Positions 9,801-20,300 of a stretch of 64,000 bases of DNA are shown piece by piece. Numbering within the stretch: the first letter of the stretch is position 1; each line of letters begins with the position of its first letter. This DNA comes from Xenophilus arseniciresistens (GTDB taxonomy: Bacteria; Pseudomonadota; Gammaproteobacteria; Burkholderiales; Burkholderiaceae_C). Position numbers and translations under genes: made by a program. The notes beneath the pieces were generated by a model that was not told the DNA's origin, ran no database searches, and worked only from the letters and a program-made list of their open reading frames with translations. The stretch lies in contig NZ_JAQIPB010000001.1 of assembly GCF_028023875.1 (NCBI RefSeq), forward strand, positions 558,001-622,000, read 5' to 3'.

Positions 9801-10626
9801 CGGCAAGTCGCAGCCCATCTATGCCGCGCCGGCTTGGCAAACCCACCCCGGCGATGGAGGCAATTGCACATACAGCACCGAGTCGCAATGCGGTGCCATC
9901 GTGGTGGTGGGCACGGGCATCCTGCTGGACGAGGACGACCTGGCAACCCCGGCCAGAAAGCAGGCGATCTACGGCATCTGGGACCAGACGCCGATCGGGG
10001 GTGACGACAAGGGGGACAGGGTTGCGGTCGCTGATTTGGTGGAGCAAACCATCGACCTGGCGTCGGCCGTGACCGGGCAGGGCAGAGCCGAGGCGGGCAA
10101 GACCTTCTACACGGTGAGCTCGAATCCCGTGGACTGGAAGAAACAGAGGGGATGGAGGCTGAGCCTGGGCATGATCAGATATCCCGGCGCCATGACGGAC
10201 GGCGAGCGCGTGGTGGGTGACCTGTCCAACCTGGGCAGCAGCGTCATGATCACCTCGTTCCTGCCCGAGGACCGCAACCTGGGCATCGAGTCCTGCACCG
10301 CAACCGGCAGCCTGCCCAACATCATCTACGTGCTGGATGCGCTGACGGGCAAGAACAAGCGGTCCTTCGACGTGGACTCCAACGGCACGTTCGAGCCCTA
10401 CTCCATTGTCTCGATCCCGTCCGGCGGCTTCACGCGCGGCAACGTGACCTCGCGCAACTTGATCGGCCTGCCTAACGAAGGCCGGCCGGACGGGAAACCT
10501 CCTGTCGACTGCACCAACGAGACTGGCTATGTCACCGGCCCCGGCAGCACGCAGAAGGCCGGTGACGGATGTGTGCCCAAGGGCTGGCGGCGTAGCTGGC
10601 GTTCGGTGGTACAACCTCCGTTCTGA
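6823..10626 (+). CDS. pilY1: Type IV pilus tip adhesin/assembly factor PilY1
   Basis: This is a 1267-residue PilY1 protein with a signal-peptide-like N-terminus (hydrophobic about 24-45, ending VAA). A von Willebrand A domain carries the MIDAS motif DNSGSMG at 70-76. The C-terminal half is a beta-propeller PilC/PilY1 domain with AGDANGNLWRFDL and repeated GTGG/GSG loops. PilY1 caps the pilus, promotes assembly, mediates adhesion and mechanosensing, and counters PilT retraction. ATG codons at 6754 and 6793 are in frame; 6823 follows AAAAGGGAAGA and is preferred. Bases from about 7040 to 7800 (around residues 75-325, in the VWA part) are distinctly AT-richer, with AT-ending codons, than the rest of the gene. 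This suggests recombination in the exposed domain. Confidence 0.93.
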   Translation: MNTMNQAPVPTAAKARRARLNLQLSTVGLVAAWFAAALPGADAVAATAPSQAPLYSAVPGAKPNLMFVLDNSGSMGFVYQDSYSVNDKCKSTNDWGCRDKYGWYSMRSSSVNTQYYNPAITYIARVNSNGVPLNNPTLMVDNQASSDGSPYSPTDSAHTTVAAATGKKFTYLQCAGSNCSSSSSRTEVTINYPVGSTPVNLPPGHKRTECDKTTNTCTPDQERQNIVNWYQWYRTRTLAISTALGQAMQNYQNKFRVGYVQYNIGGAAATNIIRGVRYFKDEDTSSKNWKTQFYNWIYGISPNGGTPSHNALSLAANYYNGTGKSTYGNPWKNDPTSTADTTSEDLSCRRAYSIVLSDGAWNAGTAPSDVTKYASTQGTNYSGTPSGTPATLQFNPSGATGWDSTNLKTKLAARNLYIPYSDGGASSKGFADLTARYFWRSDFSNLDNNVPVIEGQHNPTFWQNMTTFTIGWGLTPSGDSGTANGLKWAQIDQYNNDWLAGRAVTRPNWATGDLNAGSTPADDARRVDDFIRAGFTGGGRAYSVYSGEDVRRALDNALGGMVGSGNDAGVAVSGNSGEFQTLENQYKYTTEYQTADNSGDIKAFQLNADGGYKVDATTNKPIVAWSANEKMPVVETRKIFALSGYDAATRGTAATRWELNSNTTLTSLPADFKALLNSNNLQKDDNTFIRYMLGEDALADKTGAVYRARKQPIGASVNSPPVFVGGRIDMGYETFGSVNGKDKYGTYKTTKSSLPPTIFAATNNGKVHVLNAAKDDNVLTGFAAGAELASFMPKGAMASQVDLANPNFRFRYTLDGPLVEHDLYDATKWRQLVFGTGGRAGSFMYGLESPMNTSNRIPTQDSFLWELDNKTTGYADLAHVTNNPTAGQLDDGTWVMLTGSGHYAGAGRQLGLYVVEAFTGKRKAFIPLPEEYGAGDTANGGNRGLGGVVAVRDATRRIVAAYAGDANGNLWRFDLRSSKFAVSFGRPLFTTPGGKSQPIYAAPAWQTHPGDGGNCTYSTESQCGAIVVVGTGILLDEDDLATPARKQAIYGIWDQTPIGGDDKGDRVAVADLVEQTIDLASAVTGQGRAEAGKTFYTVSSNPVDWKKQRGWRLSLGMIRYPGAMTDGERVVGDLSNLGSSVMITSFLPEDRNLGIESCTATGSLPNIIYVLDALTGKNKRSFDVDSNGTFEPYSIVSIPSGGFTRGNVTSRNLIGLPNEGRPDGKPPVDCTNETGYVTGPGSTQKAGDGCVPKGWRRSWRSVVQPPF

Positions 10627-10666
10627 GGTCTCTCGGCGCGCAACTGAATTGCCCGCTTCCCCACCC

Positions 10667-11797
10667 ATGTCTTCCCTCCCCGCCTTCATGGCCCGCGCGC
10701 TGGCGCAGGCCCAGAAGGCGCTTGTCATTTCAAGCCCCAATCCGCGCGTGGGCTGCGTGCTGACCGACGCGCAGGGCCGGGTGCTGGGCGAAGGCCATAC
10801 CCAGCGCGCGGGCGGGCCGCATGCCGAAGTGATGGCGCTGCGGGATGCGCGCTCGCGCGGCGCGCCGGTTTCAGGTGCCACGGCGTGGGTCACGCTGGAG
10901 CCCTGCTCGCACCAGGGCCGCACCGGCCCCTGCTGCGATGCGCTCGTGGCGGCCGGGATCGGCCGCGTGGTGGCTTCCTTGTCAGACCCGAATCCGCGCG
11001 TGGGCGGCCAGGGTTTCGCGCGCCTGCGGGCCGCCGGCGTGCAGGTGGATGTGGGGCCGGGCGCCGCCGAGTCGCGCGAGCTGAACCTGGGCTTTCTCAG
11101 CCGGATGGTGCGCGGCCAGCCCTGGGTGCGGGTGAAGGCCGCCGCCTCGCTGGACGGCTTCACGGCACTGCCCAATGGCGCCAGCCAGTGGATCACCGGC
11201 GCACAGGCGCGGGCCGATGGCCACGCCTGGCGCGCCCGTGCCAGCGCCCTGCTCACGGGTGTGGGCACGGTGCTGGCCGATGACCCACGCATGGATGTGC
11301 GCGACACCCCGCTGCTGGCGCAACTGCCGCGCCAGCCCGCACTGGCGGTGGTCGACAGCGCCTTGCGCACGCCGCCCACGGCGCGGCTGTTCGAAGCCGA
11401 GCGCCCGATCTGGATCTACACCGCCAGCACCGACACGGCACGTGCCGACGCGCTGCGCGGGCGCGGCGCCGAAGTCATTTACCTGCCCGACGGCCAGGGC
11501 CGCGTCGCCCTGCCGGCGCTGATGGCCGAGCTGGCGCAGCGCGAGGTCAACGAGCTGCATGTGGAAGGCGGCCAGCAACTCAACGGTGCGCTGATGCGCG
11601 CGGGACTGGTCGACGAATGGCTGCTGTACCTGGCGCCCAAGTTGATGGGCGCGGGCGCGGGCCTGAGCACTGAACCCTTTGCCGGCGGCCCCCTCACCTC
11701 GCTGGCCATGGCGCCCGCGCTGGAATTCCATTCGACCCAGATGCTGGGGCCGGACCTGCGCATCGTCGCGCGGATGGCGGGCCGCGACACCTTCTAG
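10667..11797 (+). CDS. ribD: Bifunctional riboflavin biosynthesis deaminase/reductase RibD
   Basis: This 376-residue enzyme deaminates diaminohydroxyphosphoribosylaminopyrimidine and then reduces the ribose side chain. The N-terminal cytidine-deaminase-like domain has zinc ligands and catalytic residues in PHAEV (His52, Glu54) and EPCSHQGRTGPCC (Cys80, Cys89). The C-terminal reductase domain begins near residue 145 (KAAASLDGF) and contains the LHVEGG motif. The start at 10667 is 40 bases after the pilY1 stop, and the upstream open frame overlaps pilY1. ribE, a frequent neighbour, is not present downstream. Confidence 0.96.
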   Translation: MSSLPAFMARALAQAQKALVISSPNPRVGCVLTDAQGRVLGEGHTQRAGGPHAEVMALRDARSRGAPVSGATAWVTLEPCSHQGRTGPCCDALVAAGIGRVVASLSDPNPRVGGQGFARLRAAGVQVDVGPGAAESRELNLGFLSRMVRGQPWVRVKAAASLDGFTALPNGASQWITGAQARADGHAWRARASALLTGVGTVLADDPRMDVRDTPLLAQLPRQPALAVVDSALRTPPTARLFEAERPIWIYTASTDTARADALRGRGAEVIYLPDGQGRVALPALMAELAQREVNELHVEGGQQLNGALMRAGLVDEWLLYLAPKLMGAGAGLSTEPFAGGPLTSLAMAPALEFHSTQMLGPDLRIVARMAGRDTF

Positions 11798-12048
11798 AAA
11801 ATCTCTTCACGGCCGCGCCTGGCGCGCGGCACCCGCCCGCCGGCCGTTGCCTTCGCGCCACGGCACCGGCGCCCACCCTGCCCCACGCCGCGCCACCCCG
11901 GCCGCAGCAGGCTTGGCAAGGCTACGATCAAGATCGTGTCTTTTTGTGGGCTAGCCCTGTCAACCGACCGGTGCCCCGCCGAGTTTTGGGACCAGGCCGA
12001 CCGTAGATCCGGCTTTTTTCAGGCCCCTCCCATCCACGCCGCTGCGCC

Positions 12049-12906
12049 ATGCCTTTCCCGTTTCGCGCCCCGTCCTTTCTTGCCGCCGTGCGCCGCCAGG
12101 CTCCGCTGGCACTGCTGGCGGGGCTGAGCCTTCTTGCGGGGGCGGCACAGGCGCAGGGGCCGCTGCTGCAGCCCGCCGCGGCGCCCACGACGCTCTTCGA
12201 GACCCCCTCGCCGGAATACATCGCGGCGCAGACACGCTGGAAAAGCGCCATCACGGCCTTTGAAGAAGCGGACAAGGCCCGCCTGCCGGCCGAAGACGGC
12301 GTGCTCTTCGTGGGCAGTTCCACGGTGCGCATGTGGTCCAGCCTGGCGCAGGACTTCAGTGAGTGGCCGGTGGTCATCAACCGCGGCTTCGGCGGCTCCA
12401 CCATGGCCGAATGCCGGCTGCTGGTGCGCGAACTGGTGCTGCGCTACAAGCCGCGCCATGTGCTGGTCTACGCGGGCGACAACGACCTGGCCATGGGCCG
12501 CTCGCCACTGCAGGTGATGGAGGACTTTGCGGCCTTTGCCGGCACGGTGCGCAGCACGCTGCCGCGCTCGCGCATCAGCTTCATCTCGATCAAGCCCAGT
12601 CCCTCGCGCGCCGCGCTGCTGCCCAAGGTGCAGCTGGCCAACGAGATGGTGGCGGCCTACCTCCGCACCCAGGCCAACGTGGACTACATCGACACCTACT
12701 CGTCGATGATCGATGCCCAGGGTCGCCCGCGCGCCGAGCTGTTCCTCAAAGACCAGCTGCACCTCAACGCCGAAGGCTACCGGCTCTGGCACGACGTGAT
12801 CACGGCCCAGTTGCAGCCTGGCGCCGTCAGCGCGCCGCCGGGCGTGCCCACCACGCCGGTCAACAGCCCGGCCACGGGCGGGGCGCCGCTGGCCAGCGCG
12901 CGTTAA
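12049..12906 (+). CDS. Exported SGNH/GDSL-family hydrolase
   Basis: This is a 285-residue secreted SGNH-fold esterase/lipase or acetylhydrolase. The signal peptide covers about residues 1-36 (hydrophobic LALLAGLSLLAGAAQAQ). SGNH block I is FVGSST (nucleophile probably Ser91), block II is NRGFGGST at 111-118, block III is YAGDND at 141-146, and block V has Asp and His in KDQLHLN. The likely site is the periplasm, acting on acyl or acetyl esters of an envelope glycan or lipid; the substrate is unknown. It is convergent with the OpgC-like gene, with 8 bases between stops. An acyl-hydrolase beside an acyltransferase-family gene may be meaningful. Confidence 0.85.
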   Translation: MPFPFRAPSFLAAVRRQAPLALLAGLSLLAGAAQAQGPLLQPAAAPTTLFETPSPEYIAAQTRWKSAITAFEEADKARLPAEDGVLFVGSSTVRMWSSLAQDFSEWPVVINRGFGGSTMAECRLLVRELVLRYKPRHVLVYAGDNDLAMGRSPLQVMEDFAAFAGTVRSTLPRSRISFISIKPSPSRAALLPKVQLANEMVAAYLRTQANVDYIDTYSSMIDAQGRPRAELFLKDQLHLNAEGYRLWHDVITAQLQPGAVSAPPGVPTTPVNSPATGGAPLASAR

Positions 12907-12914
12907 GGGCCCCG

Positions 12915-14090
12915 TCAAAGCGGCGCATCGCGCGCCGCAGAAGCGGATGCAGGCGCCGGCACCACGGCCGGCTCCTCATCATCAGGCGGCGCCGCATCGG
13001 CGCGCTGGGTGAAGCGCGCCACGGCCACCATGAAGGCGAACACGGCCGCGATCAGCAGCACGTCGCCCCACAGCGGCAGCCGCAACGGATCGCCCCCCAG
13101 CACGGCCAGCACGATCAGCACGGCCACCAGGTGCGCGCAGAAGGCCGGCAGCGAGGCCCGGCCCAGCACCTCCAGCACGCGCAGGCGCGGCAGCCGCCCG
13201 GCCCAGCCTGGCCCGAAGCGCACCGCGATCACGCCCAGCGCCGCCAGGTTCAGCAGCCGCAGCGGCCCCAACTGCCACTTGTCCACCCAGAGGTTGCGCT
13301 GCACGTCGGCACCGAAGGGCGCCTGGCCGTGCAGGCCAAAGTGGCGCCAGTACAGGCCGCCCAGCGCCACCCCCACGGCCAGCGCAACCACGGGCCACGG
13401 GAAGGCCAGCGGCCGGGCGTCGGGCGCGCTGCGCGAGGCGCCCAGCCACAGGCCGCAGAACCACAGGAACTGCCAGGCAAAGGCATTGAAGGCGCCCATT
13501 TCCTGGAAAGGCACGGGCAGGCCCGTGAGCGCCACGGTCCAGCCGTAGAACCATTCGCTGAAGCCCTGCTGCGCCAGCACCCAGAAGGTGGCGCTGACCA
13601 CCATCACGCCGGCCCAGCCGTGGCGCATGGCGAAGGCCAGCACCCAGGGACTGAGCAGCATGAAGAAGATGTACATGGGCAGGATGTCCAGCAGCGCCGG
13701 CTCGTAGACCAGGGCCAGGCCGTACACGAAGCCCTGCCAGGGCTGGGCCAGGTACCAAGAGAGCAAATCCGTCACCGCCGTCTGCTGCCCGCGCACGCCC
13801 ACGCCGGCGATCACCGTCAGCAGGAACAGCAGCAGCGCCGCGTGGCACAGGTAGATGACCAGCGCGCGGCGCCAGAAGGCGCGGCGCATCGTTTCCACGC
13901 CGTCGCGGCGCGCATAGCGGCTGTAGACCAGGCCCGCCATGAAGGCCGACAGCAGCACGAAACCCTCGGCCGCCGAGACCCAGCCGAAGGGCTGACCCAG
14001 CGGCTCCGACAGCCGCGTGGGCAGGTGCGTCAGCGTCATCAGCACCAGCATCAGCCCGCGCAGCGCATCGATTTCCCAGTGGCGTTTCAT
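12915..14090 (-). CDS. opgC: OpgC-domain membrane protein (glucan succinyltransferase-like)
   Basis: This is a 391-residue multi-spanning inner-membrane protein with about ten hydrophobic helices. It starts with KRHWEIDALRGLMLVLMTLTHLP, characteristic of OpgC/acyltransferase-3-like proteins. OpgC proteins succinylate osmoregulated periplasmic glucans in some proteobacteria; other members act on different polysaccharides. The start at 14090 is used, and an in-frame ATG 36 bases upstream is possible. The C-terminal tail is Ala/Pro-rich and cytoplasmic-looking. It is convergent with the SGNH hydrolase and divergent from the alpha-2-macroglobulin gene across 270 bases. The symbol is by family, not proven function. 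Confidence 0.75.
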   Translation of the reverse strand: MKRHWEIDALRGLMLVLMTLTHLPTRLSEPLGQPFGWVSAAEGFVLLSAFMAGLVYSRYARRDGVETMRRAFWRRALVIYLCHAALLLFLLTVIAGVGVRGQQTAVTDLLSWYLAQPWQGFVYGLALVYEPALLDILPMYIFFMLLSPWVLAFAMRHGWAGVMVVSATFWVLAQQGFSEWFYGWTVALTGLPVPFQEMGAFNAFAWQFLWFCGLWLGASRSAPDARPLAFPWPVVALAVGVALGGLYWRHFGLHGQAPFGADVQRNLWVDKWQLGPLRLLNLAALGVIAVRFGPGWAGRLPRLRVLEVLGRASLPAFCAHLVAVLIVLAVLGGDPLRLPLWGDVLLIAAVFAFMVAVARFTQRADAAPPDDEEPAVVPAPASASAARDAPL

Positions 14091-14360
14091 GGCGGGCGCG
14101 AGGGCGGTGGGTTCAGGCACGCGCATGAGGCGTGCAAAGAAAAGGCGCCGTGGCAGGCAGCAGGCGCGCCCGGCTGGGCTGCAGGCACAAAGGCTGGCGC
14201 GGCGGTCAAAAAAAAGAGCCCGGCGCCAAAGCGGCGCAAGGGCCGCGCGATTGTAAAAGTGCAGGCGCGCGCCGCACGCTGCGCATGGCGAAGCAGCGCC
14301 ACAGGAACATGCAGCGGGATCGGCTACGCTCGCCAGCTGTCCCTTGCTTCCCGCACCGCC

Positions 14361-17300
14361 ATGAAAGTTTCGATCCTTTCTGTCCTGGCCTTTTCCATCC
14401 TTGCCTGCGGCACGGCCCAGGCACTGCAGATCAGCAGCTTCACGCCGCAGGGCGAGGTGTCGCGCGTGCGTCAGGTGGTGGCCAGCTTCGACCAGGCGGC
14501 CGTCAATTTCGGCGACCCGAAGGCGCCCGCGCCGCTGACGCTGCGCTGCGACGATGCGCAGGCCGGCCAGGGCACGGGCCGCTGGAGCGGCGAGAAGCGC
14601 TGGGTCTGGGACTTCGCCAACGACCTGCCACCCGGCGTGCGCTGCAGCGCCAGCGTGGCGCCCGGCTTCAAGTCGCCCAAGGGCGAGGCGCTGGCCGGCA
14701 AGCAGCGCTTCGAGTTCAACACCGGCGGCCCCTTCGTGCGCAACCACTGGCCCAGCTACGGCGCCATCGACGAGCAGCAGATGTTCGTGCTGCGCCTCAA
14801 CGGCCCGGCCACGCTGGAGAGCGTGCGCCAGAACCTCTGGTGCGCGGCCGACGGTGCCGGCGAGCGCATCCCGGTCAAGCTGGTCGAAGGCGAGGAGCGC
14901 GCCGCGCTGCTCAAGTCGCGCGGCTACGAGAAGGCCAGCCAGAAGGACCCGCTGAACTACATCACCGTCCAGTGCAACCGCACGCTCACGGCCGGCGCCC
15001 GCGTGCAGCTGGTCTATGGCAAGGGCGTGGCCACCCCCTCGGGCGTGGCCAACAACGTCGAGCGGCGCCTGGACTTCGAGGTGCGCCAGCCCTTCGCCAT
15101 CGAGTTCAGCTGCGAGCGCGAGAACGCGCAGGCCGCCTGCCTGCCGCTCAAGCCGATGCGCCTGTCCTTCAACGCGCCCGTCACGCGCAAGATGGCCGCG
15201 CAGATCGTGGCCAAGGGCGGCGGCCAGACCGTCAAGCCCAGGTTCGACAGCGAGAACGCCGATGACGACACGGTGGTCAACAACCTGACGCTGCCGCCGC
15301 CCTTCCCCGAGCAGACGGCCTTCACCATCGAACTGCCCAGCGGCTTCACCGACGCATCGGGCCGCACCTTGGGCGAGCCCGGCAGCTTCCCGCTGCAGAC
15401 CGGCACCGGCCAGATGCCCCCGCTGGCCAAGTTCGCGGCCGCGCCTTTTGGCGTGATCGAGCGCCTGGCCGAGCCCGACGGCGTGGCCCTGATGCCCGTG
15501 ACCGTGCGCCGCGTGGAGCCGCAGCTGCAGGTGCATGCGCTGGTGCCGGGCCAGGTCAAGGACCTGCAGCCCAGGACCGATGCCGAAATCATCCAGTGGA
15601 TGCGCCGCGTGCAGCGCTACGAAGAGCGCTACAACATCCGCCGCGACGAAGCCCGGCGCGACAGCCGCGTGCAGCTGCCGCCGGTGATCGAGCGCAGCGA
15701 ACGCGAGTATGTGCAGTCGCGCATGGTCTCGCTGCTGGGCCAGCAAAGCGGCGCCCGGACGCTGGACATGCCCAAGACCGGAGCCGACCCGCGCCCCTTC
15801 GAGGTGGTGGGCATTCCGCTCACGCCGGGCTTCCATGTGCTGGAGATCGCCTCGCGCAAGCTGGGCGATGCGCTGCTCGACGAGCGCTACGGCGACGGCC
15901 GCACGATGTACGTGCGCACCACGGCGCTGGCCACCAACCTGGCGGTGCACTTCAAGCTGGGCCGCGAGAACGCGATGGCCTGGGTGACCACGCTGGACAA
16001 GGGCCTGCCCGTGCCCGGCGCGCAGGTGCGCGTCTCCAGTTGCCGCGGCGAGGAGCTGGCCACCGCCACCACCGGCGCCGACGGCATCGCCCGCCTGCAA
16101 GGCCTGGACCCGCAGCCGCCCAGCTGCGCCGGCGAGAACGACTGGGAGGAAGCGGCCTACTTCGTCAGCGCACGCGCCAAGGACGCCAAGGGCGTCGACG
16201 ACCTGGCCTTCACCTGGAGCCACTGGCAGCGCGGCATCGAGCCCTGGCGCTTCAACACGCCCACCAGCCAGGAAAGCGCACCCGACCAGGTGGCGCACAC
16301 CGTCTTCGACCGCACCTTGCTGCGCGCCGGCGAAACCGTGTCGATGAAGCACTTCATGCGCACGCTCACGGGCCAGGGCTTCGGCCTGCCCGAGCGCATG
16401 CTGGACGAGCTGGTGATCACCCACGTGGGCAGCGGCCAGGAGTTCAAGCAGAGCCTGGCCTGGCGCCAGACCGGCAGCGGCGGCCGCAGCGCGATCAGCA
16501 GCTTCGCCATTCCGCCCGCGGCCAAGCTGGGCCTGTACCAGGTGGAACTGCGGGGCGCGGGCAGCAGCAGCAATAGCAACAGCCGTCGCGGCGACGATGA
16601 AGAAGACGAGTCGCGCCGCGCCCGCAGCTACAGCACGGGCCAGTTCCGCGTCGAGGAATTCCGCCTGCCCGTGCTCGAGGGCCGCATCGCGCCGCGCGAG
16701 AAGCAGGGCCTGGTCGCGGTGCGCAGCGTGCCCACCGATGTGCAGGTCAACTACGTATCGGGCGGGGGCGCGGCCAACCTGCCGGTGCGTGTGTCGGCGC
16801 TGGTGCGGCCCAAGTCGCTGGACTTCCCGGACTTCGATGCCTTCAGCTTCAACCCGCCGCGCCGCACCGACGAGCCGGCGGCCGGCAGCGACGACGACAA
16901 CGAGGAAAGCCCCGCCGCCGCGCAGGACACGCGCGTGGTGGCCGACAAGCTGCCGCTGGCGCTGGACCGCAACGGCGCCGGCCAGATCGAGATCAAGGAC
17001 GTGCCGCTGGCCACGCAGACGCCGCGCGAGCTGCTGCTCGAAGCCAGCTATGCCGACCCCAACGGCGAGATCCAGACCCTGCGCAGCGTGCAGACGCTGT
17101 GGCCGGCCGCGGTGGTCGCGGGGCTGAAGACCGAAGGCTGGGTCTCCACCGACCGCAAGCTCAAGTTCCAGGCCCTGGCGCTGGACCTCAACGGCAAGGC
17201 GCTGCCGGGCGCCAGCCTCGAAGTGAAAGCCGTGGCCCGCATCACCACCACCAGCCGCAAGCGCATGGTGGGCGGCTTCTACACCTACGACAACAAGACC

Positions 17301-20300
17301 GAGACCCGCGAGCTGGGCAGCCTGTGCACGGGCAAGAGCGACGCGCGCGGTCTGCTGCTGTGCGAGGCGCAGCTCAAGGAAGCGGGCCAGGTCGAGCTGG
17401 TGGCCACCGCCACGGACGCGCAGGGCCGCAGCAGCCAGGCCGCCAGCACCGTGTGGGTCACCAAACAGGGCGAGTTGTGGTTCGGCGGCGAGGACCATGA
17501 CCGCATCGACGTGCTGCCCGAAAAGAAGAGCTACGAGCCCGGTGAGGTGGCGCAGTTCCAGGTGCGCAGCCCCTTCCGCTTCGCCACCGCGCTGGTGGCC
17601 GTGGAACGCGAAGGCATCATCGAGACCCAGGTTGTGCAGCTCAACGGCCAGGACCCGACCGTGCGCCTGACCGTCAAACCCGAATGGGGCCCGAACGTGT
17701 ACGTGAGCGTGCTGGCCCTGCGCGGGCGGCTGCGCGAAGTGCCGTGGTATTCCTTCTTCAGCTGGGGCTGGAAGGCGCCGCGCGAATGGTGGCAGGCCTT
17801 CTGGGTCGAGGGCCGCGAATACGTGGCGCCCACCGCGATGGTGGACCTGAGCAAGCCCGCCTACCGCTTCGGCATGGCCGAGATTCGCGTCGGCTCCGCC
17901 GCGCACCGCATTGCCGTGAAGGTGGCCAGCGACCAGCCCAGCTACACGGTGCGCGGCAAGGCGCAAGTCACCATCACCGGCCAGCTCCCCGATGGCAAGC
18001 CCGCCGCGGGCGCCGAAGTGGCACTGGCCGCCGTGGACCAGGCCCTGCTGGAGCTGATGCCCAACAACAGCTGGAACCTGCTGGAGGCCATGCTGCAGCG
18101 GCGCAGCTGGGGCGTGTCCACCTCCACCGCGCAGATGGAGATCGTGGGCCGGCGCCACTACGGCAAGAAGGCCGTGCCCGCGGGCGGCGGCGGCGGCAAG
18201 GCGCCCGCGCGCGAGCTGCTCGACACGCTGCTGCTGTGGAAGCCCGACATCGTGCTGGACGCGCAGGGCCGCGCCACCGTGGAGGTGCCGCTGAACGACG
18301 CGCTGACCACCTTCCGCATCGTGGCCGTGGCCGATGCCGGCACGGGCCTGTTCGGCACCGGCCAGACCACCATCGCCGCTACGCAGGACCTGCAGATCAT
18401 CAGCGGCCTGCCGCCGCTGGTGCGCGAGGACGACAGGTTCCGCGCCCAGATCACCCTGCGCAACACGACTGGCAAGGCCATGAAGGTGGCCGTGACGCCG
18501 CGCGCCACGCTGATGCAGGTGCCCGAGCAGACCGTGGACATTCCCGCGGGCGAAGCCAAGGAGGTGTTCTGGGACGTGACGGCCCCCGCCCACATGGCGC
18601 AGACCCGCAGCCAGGCGCTGCTCTGGGAGATCGAAGCCAGGGACACGCTGGGCGGCGCGCAGGATGCGCTCAAGGTCAGCCAGCGCGTGGTGCCCGCCGT
18701 GCCGCTGACGGTGCAGCAGGCCACCCTGGTGCAGGTGGGCGGCGAGCAGCCCTTCACGCTGGACGTGGCGCCACCGGCCGACGCCCTGGCCCCGCCGGGC
18801 GAGAGCGTGCGCCGCGGCGGCCTGAAGATGAGCCTGCAGCCGCGCCTGGCCGAAGGCCTGCCCGGCGTGCGCGACTGGTTCGCCAACTACCCCTTCAGCT
18901 GCCTCGAGCAGCAGACCAGCAAGTCCATCGGCCTGCGCGACGAGAAGATGTGGCAGGGCGTGGTCGCGCGCATGCCGGCCTACCTCGACGGCGACGGCCT
19001 GGCCTACTACTTCCCGCCGCGCGGCGGCGACGAAAGGCGCGGCAGCGACATCCTCACGGCCTACCTGCTGGCCGCCAGCCATGAGGCCTCGGGCATCAAC
19101 CCGGCCTTCGCGCTGCCCGACGCGGTGCGCGCGCCCATGGAAAGCGGGCTGATCGCTTTTGTCGAAGGCCGCATCGAGCGCAAGTTCTGGGCGCCGCGCC
19201 AGGACCTGGACGTGCGCAAGCTGGCCGCGCTGGAAGCGCTCTCGCGCTACGGCAAGGCCACCGGCCGCATGACGGCCAGCCTGACGGTGGCGCCCAACCA
19301 GTGGCCCACCAGCGCCGTGATCGACTGGATGAACGTCCTGCAGCGCGTCAAGGACGTGCCGCAGCGCGAGCAGCGCCTGGCCGAGGCCGACAGCGTGCTC
19401 AAGGCCCGGCTGTCGTACCAGGGCACCAAGCTGGTCTTCAGCACCGAACGCGACGACTACTGGTGGTGGCTGATGACCAGCGGCGACGTCAACACCGCGC
19501 GCCTGCTGCTGACGGTGATGGAAGACCCGGCCTGGAAGGACGACATCGGCCGCCTGGCCAGCGGCTTCATCGCGCGCCAGCAGAACGGCGCCTGGCACAC
19601 CACCACGGCCAACCTGTGGGGCGGCCTGGCGCTGGAGCGCTTCAGCCGCGTGCATGAAAGCACGCCCGTGGCCGGCTTCACCACGGCCACGCTGCGCGGC
19701 GCCACGGGGCCTGCGGGCGACAAGCCCGCCAGCGCCGTGGTGGACTGGAGCCGCGTGGAGCGCATCCAGGCCACCGACCCCGAGGGCGCCGCGCACGCAG
19801 GCACCCGCTTCGGCGCGCCCGCCGCGGCGGGGCAGCTGCGCAACAACGGCATGCTCCTGCCCTGGCCCGCGGGCACCGGCAAGGGCACGCTGGAAGTCAC
19901 GCAGTCCGGCACGGGCAAGCCCTGGCTCACCTTGCAGTCGCTGGCCGCCGTGCCGCTGAAGGCGCCGTTTGCGGCGGGCTATGCGGTCAAGAAGACCGTC
20001 ACGCCCGTCGAGCAGGCGCAGGCGGGCAAGTACACGCGCGGCGACGTGGTGCGGGTGGCGCTGGAGATCAACGCCAGCACCGACATGAGCTGGGTCGCGC
20101 TGACCGACCCGGTGCCCGGCGGCGCCACCATCCTGGGCAGCGGCCTTGGCCGCGATTCGCAAGTGGCCACGCAAGGCGAACAACGGCCGCAGGGTGCCGG
20201 CTGGCTGGCCTATGAGGAGCGCGGCTTCGAAGCCTTCCGCGCCTACTACGAGTACCTGCCCAAGGGCATCACCAAGCTCGAGTACACGATCCGGCTGAAC

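Noticed and set aside
9550-11379. 609-codon minus-strand open frame opposite pilY1 and ribD
   Set aside because: The translated product has no domain and mirrors the codons of two well supported genes; it is a GC-bias shadow.
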